The notes under the pieces were generated by a model. That model saw nothing but the letters and a program-made list of their open reading frames with translations, ran no database searches and was not told the origin of the DNA. From an uncultured Burkholderiales bacterium (lineage in GTDB: Bacteria; Pseudomonadota; Gammaproteobacteria; Burkholderiales; Burkholderiaceae), in the NCBI GenBank assembly GCA_946480465.1, contig CAMLJY010000020.1, forward strand, positions 1-64,000: a stretch of 64,000 nt of DNA, given 5' to 3'. This document shows positions 1-9,800 of this stretch, in pieces (position 1 is the first letter of the stretch; each line of letters begins with the position of its first letter). The position numbers and the translations under genes are program-made.

Positions 1-336
1 GTGCTGGACCTGCTGGAAGGCTCGACCGCGCTGCGCGACAAGCTGCACGAGAACACGCGCTATTTCCGCGACGCGATCGCCGCCGCCGGCTTCGACATCA
101 AGCCGGGTGAGCACCCGATCGTGCCGATCATGGTCTACGACGCGGTGAAGGCGCAGCAGCTGGCAGCGCGCCTGCTGGGGCTGGGCGTTTACGTGGTCGG
201 TTTCTTCTTCCCGGTGGTGCCCAGGGGCCAGGCCCGCATTCGCGTGCAGATGAGTGCGGCCCACGACCGGGCGCAGTTGGAGACAGCCGTGGCCGCGTTC
301 AAGCAGGCGGGCCGCGAGCTGGGGTTGGTGCAATGA
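1..336 (+). CDS. kbl: Glycine C-acetyltransferase (2-amino-3-ketobutyrate CoA ligase), 3' fragment
   Basis: This is the last 111 residues of Kbl; the 5' part, including the PLP-binding lysine region, lies outside the window. The family is PLP-dependent and splits 2-amino-3-oxobutyrate with CoA into glycine and acetyl-CoA, the second step of threonine degradation. The C-terminal small domain is recognisable from the GEHPIVPIM and FFFPVVPRGQARIR segments, the latter typical of the alpha-oxoamine synthase fold. Its stop overlaps the start of the following threonine dehydrogenase gene by four bases (ATGA), so the two are translationally coupled and form a threonine-to-glycine pair. Confidence 0.93.
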   Translation: MLDLLEGSTALRDKLHENTRYFRDAIAAAGFDIKPGEHPIVPIMVYDAVKAQQLAARLLGLGVYVVGFFFPVVPRGQARIRVQMSAAHDRAQLETAVAAFKQAGRELGLVQ

Positions 337-1286
337 CGGCGCCGCGCATTCTCATCATCGGCGCCAATGGCCAGATCGGCACCGAACTGGCCGAGACGCT
401 GGTCGAACGCCATGGAGCCGACGCCGTGATCACGAGCGACCTGGCGCCCGAAGGACGCGTCCACCAGGTACGTCACGAGGCGCTGGACGTCACCGATGCC
501 GCGGCGCTGGCGACGGTGGTCAAGCGCCACGGCATCACGCAGGTCTACCTGCTGGCGGCGGCGCTGTCGGCCAACGGCGAGAAGCATCCGCAGTGGGCCT
601 GGAACCTGAACATGAACGGGCTGCTCAACGTGCTGGAGCTGGCGCGGCAGGTGAAGTTCGATCGGGTGTTCTGGCCCAGCTCGATCGCGGCCTTCGGGCC
701 CAGCACGCCGCGGAACGCGCCCCAGCAGGCGGTGATGGACCCCAGCACGGTCTACGGTATCAGCAAGCTGGCCGGCGAGCGCTGGTGCGCCTGGTACCAC
801 GGGAAGCACGGCGTGGACGTGCGTTCCTTGCGTTATCCCGGCCTCATCAGCTGGAAGACGGCGCCCGGCGGCGGCACCACCGACTATGCGGTGGACATCT
901 TCCACCATGCGTTGAAGTCAGGCCGCTACACGTCCTTCCTGGGCGCCGAGACGCGGCTGCCGATGATGTACATGCCCGACGCGATCCGCGCGACCATCGA
1001 GCTGATGGAAGCGCCGGCCGAGCGCATCCGGGAGCGCGGCTCGTACAACCTGGCTGCCATCAGCTTCACCCCGCGCGAGATCGCAGCGGCGATCGCCAAT
1101 CGCATTCCCGGATTCGAGCTGCACTGCGAGCCCGACTTCCGCCAGGCCATCGCCGACAGCTGGCCCCAGTCCATCGAGGACGATGCGGCACGCCGCGACT
1201 GGGGCTGGACGCCGCGCTACGGCCTGCAGGCGATGGTGGACGAGATGCTGGAGGCGCTGCGCGCGCAGTTCGCGGCGGCCGCCTGA
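333..1286 (+). CDS. tdh: L-threonine 3-dehydrogenase, extended-SDR (epimerase-like) type
   Basis: A 317-residue NAD(P)-dependent enzyme of the extended short-chain dehydrogenase family. The Rossmann glycine motif GANGQIG lies at about residues 10-16 and the catalytic YGISK (YxxxK) near residue 145. Length and the PGLISW and PMMYMPDA segments fit the SDR-type L-threonine dehydrogenase, which oxidises threonine to 2-amino-3-oxobutyrate, rather than a sugar epimerase. The ATG overlaps the kbl stop codon, so product and substrate pass between adjacent gene products. The unrelated zinc-dependent Tdh of E. coli does the same reaction. Substrate is inferred mainly from the kbl neighbour and family resemblance. 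Confidence 0.9.
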   Translation: MTAPRILIIGANGQIGTELAETLVERHGADAVITSDLAPEGRVHQVRHEALDVTDAAALATVVKRHGITQVYLLAAALSANGEKHPQWAWNLNMNGLLNVLELARQVKFDRVFWPSSIAAFGPSTPRNAPQQAVMDPSTVYGISKLAGERWCAWYHGKHGVDVRSLRYPGLISWKTAPGGGTTDYAVDIFHHALKSGRYTSFLGAETRLPMMYMPDAIRATIELMEAPAERIRERGSYNLAAISFTPREIAAAIANRIPGFELHCEPDFRQAIADSWPQSIEDDAARRDWGWTPRYGLQAMVDEMLEALRAQFAAAA

Positions 1287-1302
1287 GCGGTGGCGGGCCG
1301 GC

Positions 1303-1629
1303 TCAGAACCTGATCCGGCCGGTCCAGATGTCCTTGTACATGACCCAGTCGCCCATGAAGCTGTACAGCGGGCGGCTGAAGCTGGCGGGCCTGTTCTTCT
1401 CGAACACGAAGTGCCCGATCCAGGCGAAGCCGTAGCCGCACAGCAGCGCCAGCAGCAGGAACCAGGGCCGGCCGGTGGCCAGCAGCGCGGCCAGGCAAGC
1501 CAGCGAGAGCGTGGAGCCGACGAAATGCAGCCGCCGGCAGGTCCGGTCCTGATGCTCCCCAAGGTAGATGGGATAGAACTCGGCGAAGCTCTGGATGGAC
1601 TTCAGCTGCTCGGCGGTGGCGCTGCCCAT
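1303..1629 (-). CDS. DUF962 / Mpo1-like membrane protein
   Basis: A small 108-residue protein with a polar N-terminus containing FAEFYPIYLGEHQ, a histidine pair region (RRLHFVGS), two hydrophobic segments at roughly residues 35-75, and the C-terminal motif GHFVFEKNRPASF. These are hallmarks of the DUF962/YGL010w family, whose yeast member Mpo1 is an iron-dependent dioxygenase acting on 2-hydroxy fatty acids. The ATG at 1629 is chosen because the family begins close to this residue; an in-frame ATG 14 codons upstream overlaps the preceding gene. It is the last gene of the minus-strand run metY - hydrolase - this gene, 16 nt behind the hydrolase. The bacterial function is not established. Confidence 0.82.
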   Translation of the reverse strand: MGSATAEQLKSIQSFAEFYPIYLGEHQDRTCRRLHFVGSTLSLACLAALLATGRPWFLLLALLCGYGFAWIGHFVFEKNRPASFSRPLYSFMGDWVMYKDIWTGRIRF

Positions 1630-1645
1630 GCGGAATCCCCGGTGA

Positions 1646-2446
1646 TCACGCCAGTGCGGCGCGCAAGGCATTCAACACCCCGTCCGGGGCCTCCTGCATC
1701 AGGCAATGCCCGGAAGGCAGCATGTGCACGCGGGCTTTCAGCGCGGCGGCGAGGTCCCGGGTGACCTTGGGGCTGGTCATCTGGTCTGCCGAACCGAGGA
1801 TGAAGTGAACGGGGCAGCGCACCGCGGTGGCAGCCTCCAGGCCATGGGCATAGCGGTCGCAGACGCCGAAATCGTGCTCGAACAGGTTCATCTCCGGCTG
1901 GCCGGCCTGCATGCGGCGCATCAGCGCCCGGTTGGAGCCGTGCAGCCAGCTCCCGGGGCCGGGGTACCCGGGCTTGCTGGCGTGGGTCGAGACCGACAGG
2001 CTGTTGACCAGGTCGATGGCCTTCAGCGGCGCTTCGCGGGCCGCCTTGAACAGCGCGTCCGACACCTTCATGGGGTAGGCCGTACCGATCATCACCAAGT
2101 GCGTGACCCGGTCGGGTGCGCGCGCGGCCGCTTCCAGTGCGATCAGCGAGCCCATGCTGTGGCCGACGAAGGCAGCCTGCGATGCCCCCGCGGCCGCCAG
2201 CAGCTCGAGCGTCCAGTCGGCCAGCGCTTCCACGCTGCCCAGCGGTGGGCCTTCGCTGCGGCCATGGCCGGGTTCGTCCACCGCCAGCACCGCATGGCCG
2301 TGGTGCGCGAGCCAGCGCGCCGGCAAGGTCCAGACGCTGTGGTCGTGCAGTGCGCCGTGCAGGAAGACGACGGTGGGCAGCGCGGCATCGAAGGGCTTGC
2401 CGCCGGTGTAGGCATAGGCGCGGCGGCCTTGAACTTGAAGCTCCAT
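1646..2446 (-). CDS. Alpha/beta-fold hydrolase
   Basis: A 266-residue alpha/beta hydrolase. The oxyanion segment VFLHGALHD lies near residue 28, the nucleophile elbow GHSMGS has Ser98, an acidic residue sits in GSADQMTSP, and the catalytic histidine is in PSGHCLMQEAP near the C-terminus. No signal peptide is seen, so it is probably cytoplasmic. Its start codon overlaps the metY stop by one base (TGATG), so the two are coupled. The substrate cannot be read from the sequence. The location next to metY hints at an ester or thioester linked to acyl-homoserine metabolism, but it lacks the length and features of homoserine acetyltransferase MetX. Confidence 0.87.
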   Translation of the reverse strand: MELQVQGRRAYAYTGGKPFDAALPTVVFLHGALHDHSVWTLPARWLAHHGHAVLAVDEPGHGRSEGPPLGSVEALADWTLELLAAAGASQAAFVGHSMGSLIALEAAARAPDRVTHLVMIGTAYPMKVSDALFKAAREAPLKAIDLVNSLSVSTHASKPGYPGPGSWLHGSNRALMRRMQAGQPEMNLFEHDFGVCDRYAHGLEAATAVRCPVHFILGSADQMTSPKVTRDLAAALKARVHMLPSGHCLMQEAPDGVLNALRAALA

Positions 2447-3777
2447 CAGGCCCCCGCTTTCTCGGCGGCGCGCAGTGCGCGCTTCAGGTCTTCCAGCAAG
2501 TCGTCGGCGTCTTCCAGGCCGATGGACAAGCGGATCGTCCCGGGCCCGATGCCGGCGCGTGCCAGCGCCGCGTCGTCCATGCGGAAGTGCGTGGTGCTGG
2601 CGGGGTGGATCACCAGCGAACGGCAGTCGCCCACGTTGGCCAGGTGCGAGAAGATCTTCAGCGCCTCGATGAATGCCTTTCCTTGGGTCCGGGTGCCATT
2701 GAGATCGAAGCTGAAGACGGCGCCGCAGCCGCGCGGCAGCAGGCGTTTCGCCAGCGCGTGGTCCGGGTGGCTGGCCAGCTCGGGGTAGCCCACGCGGGCG
2801 ACCATCGGGTGCGCGGCGAGGAAATCGACCACCTTGCGCGTGTTGGCCACATGGCGTTCCATGCGCAGCGGCAGGGTTTCGATGCCTTGCAGGATGAGCC
2901 ACGCCGTGTGCGGGCTCATGCAGGCGCCGAAGTCGCGCAGCCCCTCGCGCCGGGCGCGCAGCAGGAAGGCCCCGGTGGTGCTTTCCTCGGCGAAGACCAT
3001 GCCGTGGAAGCCGGCATAGGGCTCGCTCAGTTCAGGGAAACGTCCCGAGGCGGCCCAGTCGAACTGGCCGCTGTCGACGAGCAGGCCGCCGACGACGGTG
3101 CCGTGGCCGGACAGGAATTTGGTTGCCGAATGAAAGACCAGGTCCGCGCCGTGATCGAAGGGCTTCAGCAGCCACGGCGGCGTGAACGTGGAATCGACCA
3201 GCAAGGGCAGCTTCGCTTCGTGGGCGATGGCGGCGACGGCCGGGATGTCGAGCACGTCCAGGCCCGGGTTGCCGAGGGTTTCACCGAAGAGCAATCGTGT
3301 CTCCGGGCGGATCGCTTCGCGCCAGCCGTCGATGTCGCCCGGCTTCACGAAGGTGGTGCTGACGCCGAACCGGCGCAAGGTGTAGTCCAGCAGGTTGTGC
3401 GAGCCGCCATACAGCGCCGAACTGGCGACGATGTGGCTGCCCGCGCCCGCCAGCGTGCAGATGGCCAGGTGCAGCGCCGCCTGCCCGCTGGCGGTGGCGA
3501 TCGCACCCACGCCGCCTTCCAGCGCGGCGATGCGCTCTTCCAGCACCGCGTTGGTCGGGTTGCTGATGCGGCTGTAGACGTGGCCCGAGCGCTCCATGTT
3601 GAACAGCGACGCCGCGTGCTCGCTGTTCTCGAACACGAAGGAGGTGCTGAGGTGGATGGGGACGGCGCGGGCGCCGGTGGCGGGGTCGGGGGCTGCGCCG
3701 GCGTGCAGCGCGAGGGTGTCAAAACCGGGGTCTGATGGACCAGGCATGGCAGTCTGCGGGGTGTCGGTGCGGGGCAT
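2446..3777 (-). CDS. metY: O-acetylhomoserine (O-succinylhomoserine) sulfhydrylase
   Basis: A 443-residue PLP enzyme of the Cys/Met metabolism family, which adds sulfide or methanethiol to an O-acyl-homoserine to make homocysteine or methionine. The PLP lysine is in the SATKFLSGHG motif. YSRISNPTNAVLEERIAALEGG and TLGNPGLDVLDI are family signatures, and the length fits MetY rather than the shorter MetB/MetZ. The ATG at 3777 gives an N-terminal MPRTDTPQ; Met11 (3747) is an alternative. It leads a three-gene minus-strand operon and is divergent from the CBS-domain gene, with about 52 bp between the two starts. No SAM riboswitch fits in that gap. Confidence 0.92.
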   Translation of the reverse strand: MPRTDTPQTAMPGPSDPGFDTLALHAGAAPDPATGARAVPIHLSTSFVFENSEHAASLFNMERSGHVYSRISNPTNAVLEERIAALEGGVGAIATASGQAALHLAICTLAGAGSHIVASSALYGGSHNLLDYTLRRFGVSTTFVKPGDIDGWREAIRPETRLLFGETLGNPGLDVLDIPAVAAIAHEAKLPLLVDSTFTPPWLLKPFDHGADLVFHSATKFLSGHGTVVGGLLVDSGQFDWAASGRFPELSEPYAGFHGMVFAEESTTGAFLLRARREGLRDFGACMSPHTAWLILQGIETLPLRMERHVANTRKVVDFLAAHPMVARVGYPELASHPDHALAKRLLPRGCGAVFSFDLNGTRTQGKAFIEALKIFSHLANVGDCRSLVIHPASTTHFRMDDAALARAGIGPGTIRLSIGLEDADDLLEDLKRALRAAEKAGA

Positions 3778-3829
3778 TGTGTGCTATGTTTTTCGCCACC
3801 TTGGGCGCCAGACCCACGAGGAGAGTTTG

Positions 3830-4294
3830 ATGAAGGTGAGCGACATCCTGCGTGTCAAGGGAAGCACCCTGTACACCATCCCCCCCGACCAACCGCTGGC
3901 CCAGGCCATCAGCACCATGGCCGAGTTCGACATCGGGTCGCTGGTCGTGATGGAACATGGCGACCTGACGGGCATGCTCACGTTCCGCGAAGTGATCCGC
4001 GCGGTGGTGAAGAACGGTGGCAGCGTGGGCACGCTGGGCGTGCGGTCGGTGATGGACGATGCGCCGCTGACCTGCACCCCCGAGACCGAGATCGACGAGG
4101 TGCGCCGCATGATGCTGGGGCGCCATGCGCGCTACATGCCGGTGCTCGATGGCCGCACGCTGATGGGCGTGATCTCGTTCTACGACGTCGCCAAGGCGGT
4201 GGTCGACAGCCAGGACTTCGAGAACCGCATGCTCAAGGCCTACATCCGCGACTGGCCGGTGGAGGAAGAGGGCGCCGCCGAGCCGAAGCTGTAG
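3830..4294 (+). CDS. CBS-domain pair protein
   Basis: A 154-residue protein made almost entirely of two CBS domains (about residues 7-62 and 72-130), a Bateman module that usually binds adenine nucleotides. Examples are the FDIGSLVVMEHGDLTGMLTFRE and ARYMPVLDGRTLMGVISFYDV segments. No catalytic domain is attached, so it is a free-standing sensor or regulatory subunit; the partner is unknown. The ATG is preceded by a good ribosome-binding site (GAGGAGA, 3818-3824). It is divergent from metY and followed by a strong hairpin and then aroC. Confidence 0.9.
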   Translation: MKVSDILRVKGSTLYTIPPDQPLAQAISTMAEFDIGSLVVMEHGDLTGMLTFREVIRAVVKNGGSVGTLGVRSVMDDAPLTCTPETEIDEVRRMMLGRHARYMPVLDGRTLMGVISFYDVAKAVVDSQDFENRMLKAYIRDWPVEEEGAAEPKL

Positions 4295-4323
4295 ACCGAA
4301 GGCCGGCACCGCCGGCTGCCTGC

Positions 4324-4329
4324 GACAAT
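4324..4329 (+). promoter_or_regulatory. Possible -10 element upstream of aroC
   Basis: TGCGACAATC contains a -10-like GACAAT with an extended TGC context, about 53 nt before the aroC start. No convincing -35 is visible. If used, the hairpin at 4334-4359 would be in the aroC leader rather than only a terminator for the upstream gene. Confidence 0.35.
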
Positions 4330-4333
4330 CCCC

Positions 4334-4359
4334 GGCCCGGTGCCCCGCACCGGGCCTTT
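4334..4359 (+). terminator. Rho-independent-like terminator after the CBS-domain gene
   Basis: A perfect 10-bp stem, GGCCCGGTGC / GCACCGGGCC, with a CCC loop is followed by TTTG. It lies 40 nt after the CBS gene stop and 22 nt before aroC. The short T-run makes it a moderate terminator. Confidence 0.55.
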
Positions 4360-4381
4360 GTCATTCCTGAAGATCGAGCGC

Positions 4382-5479
4382 ATGTCCGGCAGCACTTTCG
4401 GCGAACTGTTCCGCGTCACCAACTTCGGCGAAAGCCACGGCCCGGCGATCGGCTGCGTGATCGACGGCTGCCCACCCGGCCTGGCGCTGTCCGAGGCCGA
4501 CATCCAGCCCGACCTGGACCGCCGCCGTCCCGGCACCAGCCGCCACGTGACGCAGCGCAACGAGCCCGATGGCGTCGAGATCCTCTCCGGCGTCTATGAA
4601 GGCCAGACCACCGGCACGCCGATCTGCCTCTTGATCCGCAATACGGACCAGCGCAGCAAGGACTACGGCAACATCCTCGACACCTTCCGCCCCGGCCACG
4701 CCGACTACACCTACTGGCGCAAGTACGGCCTGCGCGATCCGCGCGGCGGCGGCCGCTCGTCCGCGAGGCTGACGGCGCCTATGGTGGCTGCCGGTGCCGT
4801 CGCCAAGAAGTGGCTGAAGGAAAAGCACGGCACGAGCTTCACCGGCTGGATGAGCCAGCTCGGCGCAATCGCGATCCCGTTCGAGGACGAAACGCAGATC
4901 CCGCTGAATCCGTTTTTCGCGCCCAGCGCCACCATCATTCCGGCGCTGGAGGAGCACATGGACGCGCTGCGCAAGGCGGGCGACTCCTGCGGCGCCCGCA
5001 TCGAGGTGCGCGCGCGCGGCGTTCCGGTCGGCCTGGGCGAGCCGCTGTTCGACAAGCTGGATGCCGACATCGCCTACGCGATGATGGGCATCAACGCGGT
5101 CAAGGGCGTCGAGATCGGCGCCGGTTTCGGTGCCGTCACGCAGCGCGGCAGCGAGCATGGCGACGAGCTGAGCGGCGCCGGCTTCCGCGGCAACAACGCG
5201 GGCGGCGTGCTGGGCGGCATCTCGACGGGCCAGGACCTGGTGGTGTCGATCGCGATCAAACCGACCAGCTCGATCCGCACGCCCAAGGCGTCGATCGACC
5301 GCGCCGGGCAGCCGGCCACGGTGGAGACCTTCGGCCGCCACGACCCCTGCGTGGGCATCCGCGCGACGCCGATCGCCGAGGCCATGCTGGCCCTGGTGGT
5401 GATGGACCACGCGCTGCGCCACCGCGCGCAGTGCGGCGACGTCACGCTCCCGCTGCCGCCGATTCCCGGCGCGGCCTGA
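4382..5479 (+). CDS. aroC: Chorismate synthase
   Basis: A 365-residue enzyme that converts 5-enolpyruvylshikimate-3-phosphate to chorismate using reduced FMN, the last step of the shikimate pathway. Family signatures are all present: [18 protein letters not shown] at the N-terminus, the arginine-rich RRRPG, the central RGGGRSSAR and [13 protein letters not shown], and the C-terminal RHDPCVGIR. The start [10 protein letters not shown] is the conserved family start; an upstream in-frame ATG at 4340 falls in the terminator hairpin and is rejected. It appears monocistronic. Confidence 0.97.
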   Translation: MSGSTFGELFRVTNFGESHGPAIGCVIDGCPPGLALSEADIQPDLDRRRPGTSRHVTQRNEPDGVEILSGVYEGQTTGTPICLLIRNTDQRSKDYGNILDTFRPGHADYTYWRKYGLRDPRGGGRSSARLTAPMVAAGAVAKKWLKEKHGTSFTGWMSQLGAIAIPFEDETQIPLNPFFAPSATIIPALEEHMDALRKAGDSCGARIEVRARGVPVGLGEPLFDKLDADIAYAMMGINAVKGVEIGAGFGAVTQRGSEHGDELSGAGFRGNNAGGVLGGISTGQDLVVSIAIKPTSSIRTPKASIDRAGQPATVETFGRHDPCVGIRATPIAEAMLALVVMDHALRHRAQCGDVTLPLPPIPGAA

Positions 5480-5664
5480 GCCCTTTGCTCGCCGCGCGCC
5501 GGAACTGCCGTTCATCGGCGAGTTCCCTGGGCCAGTCCGCCCGGTTTGCGGTTCGTCGCCCGGAACCCGCGCTTCGTCGCAGCGGTGGATGCGGCGCTGC
5601 GCCCGAAGCCTAGACTGCGCCCGCACTTCAAACAAGCGCGCCACAAGCGCGAAAGGATCGGGAA

Positions 5665-6858
5665 ATGCGCAGGAGCCGGGCAGTCGGGGGTGGCATTGCG
5701 GCGGTGGTGGCGATCGGCATCGCCGCAGGGGTGGTGGTGATGCAGCGGCAGGCGGGCGCCAAGGCGCCCGAGCAGGCGGCCGCGAAAGGCCCCCAGGGCG
5801 CGGCTTCGGCGCCGCCGCTGGAGTTCCGTCCCGCCGAGGTCGTGGCGCCGACGCTGGCGGCGATGCCCCGTTCGATCGAGTTCTCCGGCCCGCTGGTGGC
5901 GCCCAACACGGCCGTCGTCCGCGCCAAGGCGTCCGGCACGCTGCTGGTGCTTCAGGTGGCCGAGGGCCAGCGCGTCAGTGCGGGCCAGGCCCTGGGCCGC
6001 ATCGACCTGGCCGAGCTGTCGAATCGGGTGGCGGAGCGAAACGCTAACCTGGAATCGGCGCGGGCAACGCTGGCGCAGGCCGAGCGCACGCACGCGTCGA
6101 ATGCACGCCTGGCGGCGCAGAACTTCATTTCGCCGAATGCGCTGGACAGTTCGCGCGCGCAGGTCGAGACCGCGCGTGCGGCCTTCAACGCTGCCCAGGC
6201 CTCGCTGGACATGACGCGGGTCGGCCTGCGCGAAGCGGCGCTGGTGGCGCCGATCGGCGGCATCGTGGCCAAGCGCCACGTGCTGCCGGGCGAGAAGCTC
6301 AGCCACGAGCAGCAGGTTTTCACCATCGTCGACATCCGGCAGCTGGAGCTGGCGGGCAGCGTCGGCACGCACGAGGTGGGTGCGCTCTCGCCCGGCTTGC
6401 CGGTGCAGGTGCGGGTGGAAGGCGTCGACAAGCCGGTGGCCGCGCGGCTGGCGCGCATCGCGCCGGCGGCCGAGCCGGGCACGCGGTCGATCGGCGTGAC
6501 CATTGCGCTGGACAACCCGAAGGAGACGCTGCGCGCGGGGCAGTACGCGCTGGCGCGGGTCGAGCTGCCGGACACGCGGCAACGCCTGTCGGTGCCGATT
6601 CCCGCGGTAGGCAACACGGCCGGGCAAGACCACGTGTGGCTGATCGAGAACGGCGCCCTGATGCGGCGCGCCGTCACGCTGGGCCGGCGCGACGACGCCA
6701 ACGGCCGGGTGGAGGTGCTGACCGGCATCAGCGCCGAGAGCCAGGTGCTGGCGATGCGCTTCGACAACCTGCGAGAAGGCACCAAGGCGTCGGTCGCGGC
6801 GGGCAAGCAGCCGGCGGTGGCATCGGCGGCGGCATCCAGCGCCACCGTCACACGCTGA
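5665..6858 (+). CDS. RND efflux pump periplasmic adaptor (membrane fusion protein)
   Basis: A 397-residue membrane fusion protein with an N-terminal membrane anchor or signal (about residues 7-27). A biotinyl-lipoyl half motif (GTLLVLQVAEGQRVSAGQALGRID) is followed by a roughly 80-residue alpha-hairpin coiled coil and the second lipoyl half (APIGGIVAKRHVLPGEKLSHEQQVFTIVD). The C-terminal beta-barrel and membrane-proximal domains follow. It links an inner-membrane RND pump to an outer-membrane channel. The pump gene begins 19 nt downstream. No TolC-like gene is adjacent, so the outer-membrane partner must be encoded elsewhere. A ribosome-binding site (AAAGGAT...GGGAA) precedes the ATG. Confidence 0.92.
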   Translation: MRRSRAVGGGIAAVVAIGIAAGVVVMQRQAGAKAPEQAAAKGPQGAASAPPLEFRPAEVVAPTLAAMPRSIEFSGPLVAPNTAVVRAKASGTLLVLQVAEGQRVSAGQALGRIDLAELSNRVAERNANLESARATLAQAERTHASNARLAAQNFISPNALDSSRAQVETARAAFNAAQASLDMTRVGLREAALVAPIGGIVAKRHVLPGEKLSHEQQVFTIVDIRQLELAGSVGTHEVGALSPGLPVQVRVEGVDKPVAARLARIAPAAEPGTRSIGVTIALDNPKETLRAGQYALARVELPDTRQRLSVPIPAVGNTAGQDHVWLIENGALMRRAVTLGRRDDANGRVEVLTGISAESQVLAMRFDNLREGTKASVAAGKQPAVASAAASSATVTR

Positions 6859-6877
6859 TCGCCGCGGGAGCCGAAGC

Positions 6878-9800
6878 ATGTGGATCACCCGCGTCTCGAT
6901 CCAGAACCCGGTCTTCGCCACCATGGTGATGGTGGCGCTGCTGGTGCTGGGCCTGTTCAGCTACAACCGCCTGGGTGTCGAGCAGATGCCCGACATCTCC
7001 TTCCCCGGCGCCTTCATCGACGTGGCCTATCCCGGCGCCTCGCCGGAGGCGGCCGAGCGCGAGATCAGCAAGGTGATCGAGGAGTCGCTCAACAGCATCG
7101 CGGGCGTGAAGCGCATCACCTCGCGCAGCTTCGAGGGGCGCGGCCAGATCGCCGTCGAGTTCGGCCTGAACACCGACATGAACCGCGCGATGCAGGACGT
7201 GCGCGACCGGCTGGCGCAGGTGCAGTCCGCGCTGCCGAAGGACGCCAAGCCGCCCACCGTCTCGCGCTTCAACAACGACAACGCGCAGCCGGTGGTGGTG
7301 ATGGCGCTGATGAGCGAGAGCCGCTCGTCTCGCGAGTTGTCCATGCTGGCGGACCAGAACGTCAGCAAGCGGCTGTTGCGCGTGGACGGCGTGGCCCAGG
7401 TCGACATCAGCGGCATGGCGGTGCGCGAGGTGCGCATCAACCTCGATGCGGCGCGCCTGCGCGCCTACGGCATCACCCCGGGTGAGATCGCTCAGGCGCT
7501 GCGCGAGGCGAACGTGGACCAGCCGGTGGGCCTGCTCACCGACTCCGCCGCCGACGCCATCCTGCGGGTGGAAGGCCGCGCGCGCGAGCCGCGCCAGTTC
7601 ACCGAGTTCGTCGTCGCCCGCCGCAACGGCCTGGCGCTGACGCTGGGGGACCTGGGCCAGCTGGTGGAGCGCGAGCGCGAATTCGACTCGCTGTCGCGCA
7701 TCAATGGCCAGCGCGCGGTCACCTTCAACATCTTCAAGCAGCAGGACGCCAACATCGTCGCCACCGGCGAGGCCGTGAAGGAAGCGATGGAGGAGGTGCG
7801 CAAGGCCCTGCCATCCGACGTGGAGCTGCGGCTGATCTACGCCAACAGCGATTTCGTGAAGGGTTCGCTCGAGGGCCTGAAGCACACGCTGATCGAGGGC
7901 GCGATCCTGACGGTGATGATCGTCTTCCTGTTCCTGCACAGCTGGCGCTCGACCATCATCACCGGGTTGACGCTCCCCATCGCTGTCATTTCCAGCTTCA
8001 TCGCGGTCTATGCCTTCGGCTTCACGCTGAACTTCATGACGATGATGGCGCTGAGCCTGTGCATCGGCCTGCTGATCGACGACGCCATCGTCGTGCGCGA
8101 GAACATCGTGCGCCACGTCGGCATGGGCAAGGACCACCACACGGCGGCCGCCGACGGCACCAACGAGATCGGCCTGGCGGTGATGGCCACCACCTTCGCC
8201 ATCTGCGCGGTGTTCGTGCCGGTGGCCTTCATGGGCGGCATCATCGGCAAGTTCTTCTACCCGTTCGGCATCACGGTGGCCGTGGCGGTGCTGGTGAGCC
8301 TGTTCGTCAGCTTCACGCTCGACCCCATGCTGTCCAGCGTCTGGAAGGATCCACCCTCGCAGCGGCTGGCGAAGCTGCCGGTCATCGGCCATGCGATTCG
8401 CGCGACGGACCGCGGGATGGACCTGTGCCACGCGGCGTACGAGCGGCTGATCCGCTGGGCCTTCTCGGCCCGCCGCTGGAACATGCCGTGGCCGGCATTC
8501 GCCCGGCCCTTCGATGCACAGGGCCGCCGCGACAAGAGCCGTCCGCGCGCGCTGCGCCGCGCCACGCTGACGCCGCGCGGCGTGGTCGTCGGCGTTGGCA
8601 TCGCCAGCTTCGTCGGGGCCCTGGCGCTGGCGCCGCTGGTGGGCAGCGAGTTCGTGCCGGAGACCGACCAGGGCTTCACGCAGCTGTCCCTGCGCATGGC
8701 CGTGGGTTCCAGCCTGGAGCGCAGCGACAACAAGGTGCGCCAGGTCGAAGAGATCGTCTCGACCTTCAAGGAGGTCAAGACCATATCGACCAATGTGGGC
8801 GGCCAGGGCCAGGGCTTCGCCGTGGGCCGAGGGCAGGCCACGCTGAACATCGCGCTGGTCGACCGCAAGGAGCGCCAGCGCACGCAGAAGGAGGTCGAGA
8901 ACGCGATCCGCGAGGCCATCCGCAAGATCCCGGGCATCGAGGTGTCGGTGGGCTTCAACCGGCCGATCTACGTGGCGATCCTGGGCAGCGATCCGGTGGG
9001 GCTGTCGAGCATCGCGACCGAGTTCGCCGAGAAGATCAAGAAGATTCCCGGCATCACCGACGTCGACCTGTCGCTCAAGCCCGGCCTGCCGGCCTACGCC
9101 GTGCGGCTGAAGCCGGGCGCCGTGCGCGAATTGGGGCTGACCGCACCGCAGCTGGCCTCCAGCCTGCGCGCGTACGTCAATGGCGAGGTGGCGACGCACT
9201 GGACCACCCCCGATGGCCAGCAGGTGGAGGTGCTGCTGCGCCTGCCCGAAGAGCAGCGTGAACGGATCGACCAGATGCGCAACCTGCCGGTGGCCTTCGC
9301 CAAGGACGGCACGCCGATTGCGCTCGACACCGTGGCGACGATCGAGCCGGTGACCAACCCGGACGTCATCCGGCGCCAGAACCTGCAGCGGCGCGAGGCC
9401 ATCTTCGCCGGCGTGCAGGGGCGGCCCGCCGGTGACGTGGGCGAGGACGTGCAGAAGCTGATCAAGGAAACCAACCTGCCGCCCGGTTTCAGCTTCGACG
9501 TCGGCGGCCAGACCAAGGAGCAGGAAGAAGCCTTCGGCGGCATGCTGGCCGCGATGGGGCTGGCGGCGATCTTCATCTACATCGTGCTGGCCAGCCAGTT
9601 CGGCAGCTTCGTGCAGCCGATCGCCATCATGGCCTCGCTGCCGCTGGCCTTGATCGGGGTGATGCTGGCCTTGCTGTTCTGGCGCTCCACGCTCAACGTG
9701 TTCTCGATGATCGGCCTGGTGATGCTGATGGGCCTGGTGACGAAGAACGCCATCCTGCTGGTGGACTTCGCCAACCACGCCCGCAAGGCCGGCGCCACCG

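Noticed and set aside
3778..3829. SAM-type riboswitch upstream of metY
   Set aside because: Only about 52 bp separate metY from the divergent CBS gene, too short for a known SAM aptamer, and no such motif is seen.
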